Positions 6,602-6,676 of a stretch of 6,676 nucleotides of DNA are shown piece after piece. A program made the translations under genes and the position numbers. Source of the DNA: a bacterium. Its GTDB lineage: Bacteria > Desulfobacterota > S145-22. Every line of letters starts with the position of its first letter. Positions within the stretch are counted from its first letter, which is position 1. The DNA lies in assembly GCA_027073795.1 (NCBI GenBank), contig JALTEW010000346.1, positions 1 through 6,676 of the forward strand. The letters are read 5' to 3'. The notes beneath the pieces were generated by a model. The model was not told the origin of the DNA. It was given only the letters and a program-made list of their open reading frames with translations, and did not search any database.

Positions 6602-6676
6602 TCAGGAATGTTTCTCCAGCTGATAAAGGTGGTGCTTTTCAATATAATCCTCTACAGCAAGGGGGATAAGATAGCG
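6602..6676 (-). CDS. nadD: Nicotinate-nucleotide adenylyltransferase, C-terminal 24 codons only
   Basis: The window ends inside this gene; only the final 24 codons and the TGA stop (6602-6604) are present. The visible end, 'RYLIPLAVEDYIEKHHLY', is the characteristic C-terminus of NadD ('RYLVP..V..YI..H.LY'), which makes nicotinate adenine dinucleotide from nicotinate mononucleotide and ATP in NAD synthesis. The neighbour rsfS, the usual partner of nadD in bacteria, supports the call. Catalytic motifs lie outside the window, so the gene's integrity cannot be judged. Confidence 0.85.
   Translation of the reverse strand, partial: RYLIPLAVEDYIEKHHLYQLEKHS

Overview
The window is one dense, co-directional gene cluster read entirely on the minus strand. 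It suggests a diderm (Gram-negative) bacterium: it carries a LapA/LapB-type regulator of lipopolysaccharide synthesis and a very large AsmA/YhdP-like envelope protein. The order nadD - rsfS - dksA-like - lapA/lapB-like - comF - asmA-like, together with moderate GC by eye, recalls the former Deltaproteobacteria (Desulfobacterota and relatives). That placement comes from memory of gene neighbourhoods and is only moderately secure.

From right to left, which is the direction of transcription: the last 24 codons of nadD (NAD biosynthesis); a 59-base gap with a possible promoter; rsfS (ribosome silencing factor); a DksA/TraR-type zinc-finger regulator that overlaps rsfS by 7 bases and has a near-perfect Shine-Dalgarno; a fused LapA-LapB protein (two membrane segments, TPR-like helices, C-terminal rubredoxin-like zinc site); comF (zinc-finger phosphoribosyltransferase-like protein) starting at GTG; and, overlapping comF by an ATGA, a giant AsmA-like protein of at least 1240 residues that fills the left 3.7 kb and runs off the edge. 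No intrinsic terminator, tRNA, rRNA, repeat array or mobile element was seen. Only the nadD/rsfS gap and a few bases between lapAB and comF or dksA and lapAB are non-coding.

The tight spacing implies one transcript. Its products join growth-rate and starvation control (RsfS silences ribosomes, DksA-like proteins act on RNA polymerase with ppGpp) to outer-membrane building (LapAB for lipopolysaccharide, the AsmA-like protein for phospholipid transfer). The most notable points are the LapA-LapB fusion, the translational coupling of comF to the AsmA-like gene, and an rsfS start that has no Shine-Dalgarno and sits just downstream of a promoter-like sequence. I see no clearly undescribed system; this is mainly a conserved housekeeping and envelope operon with some unusual architecture.
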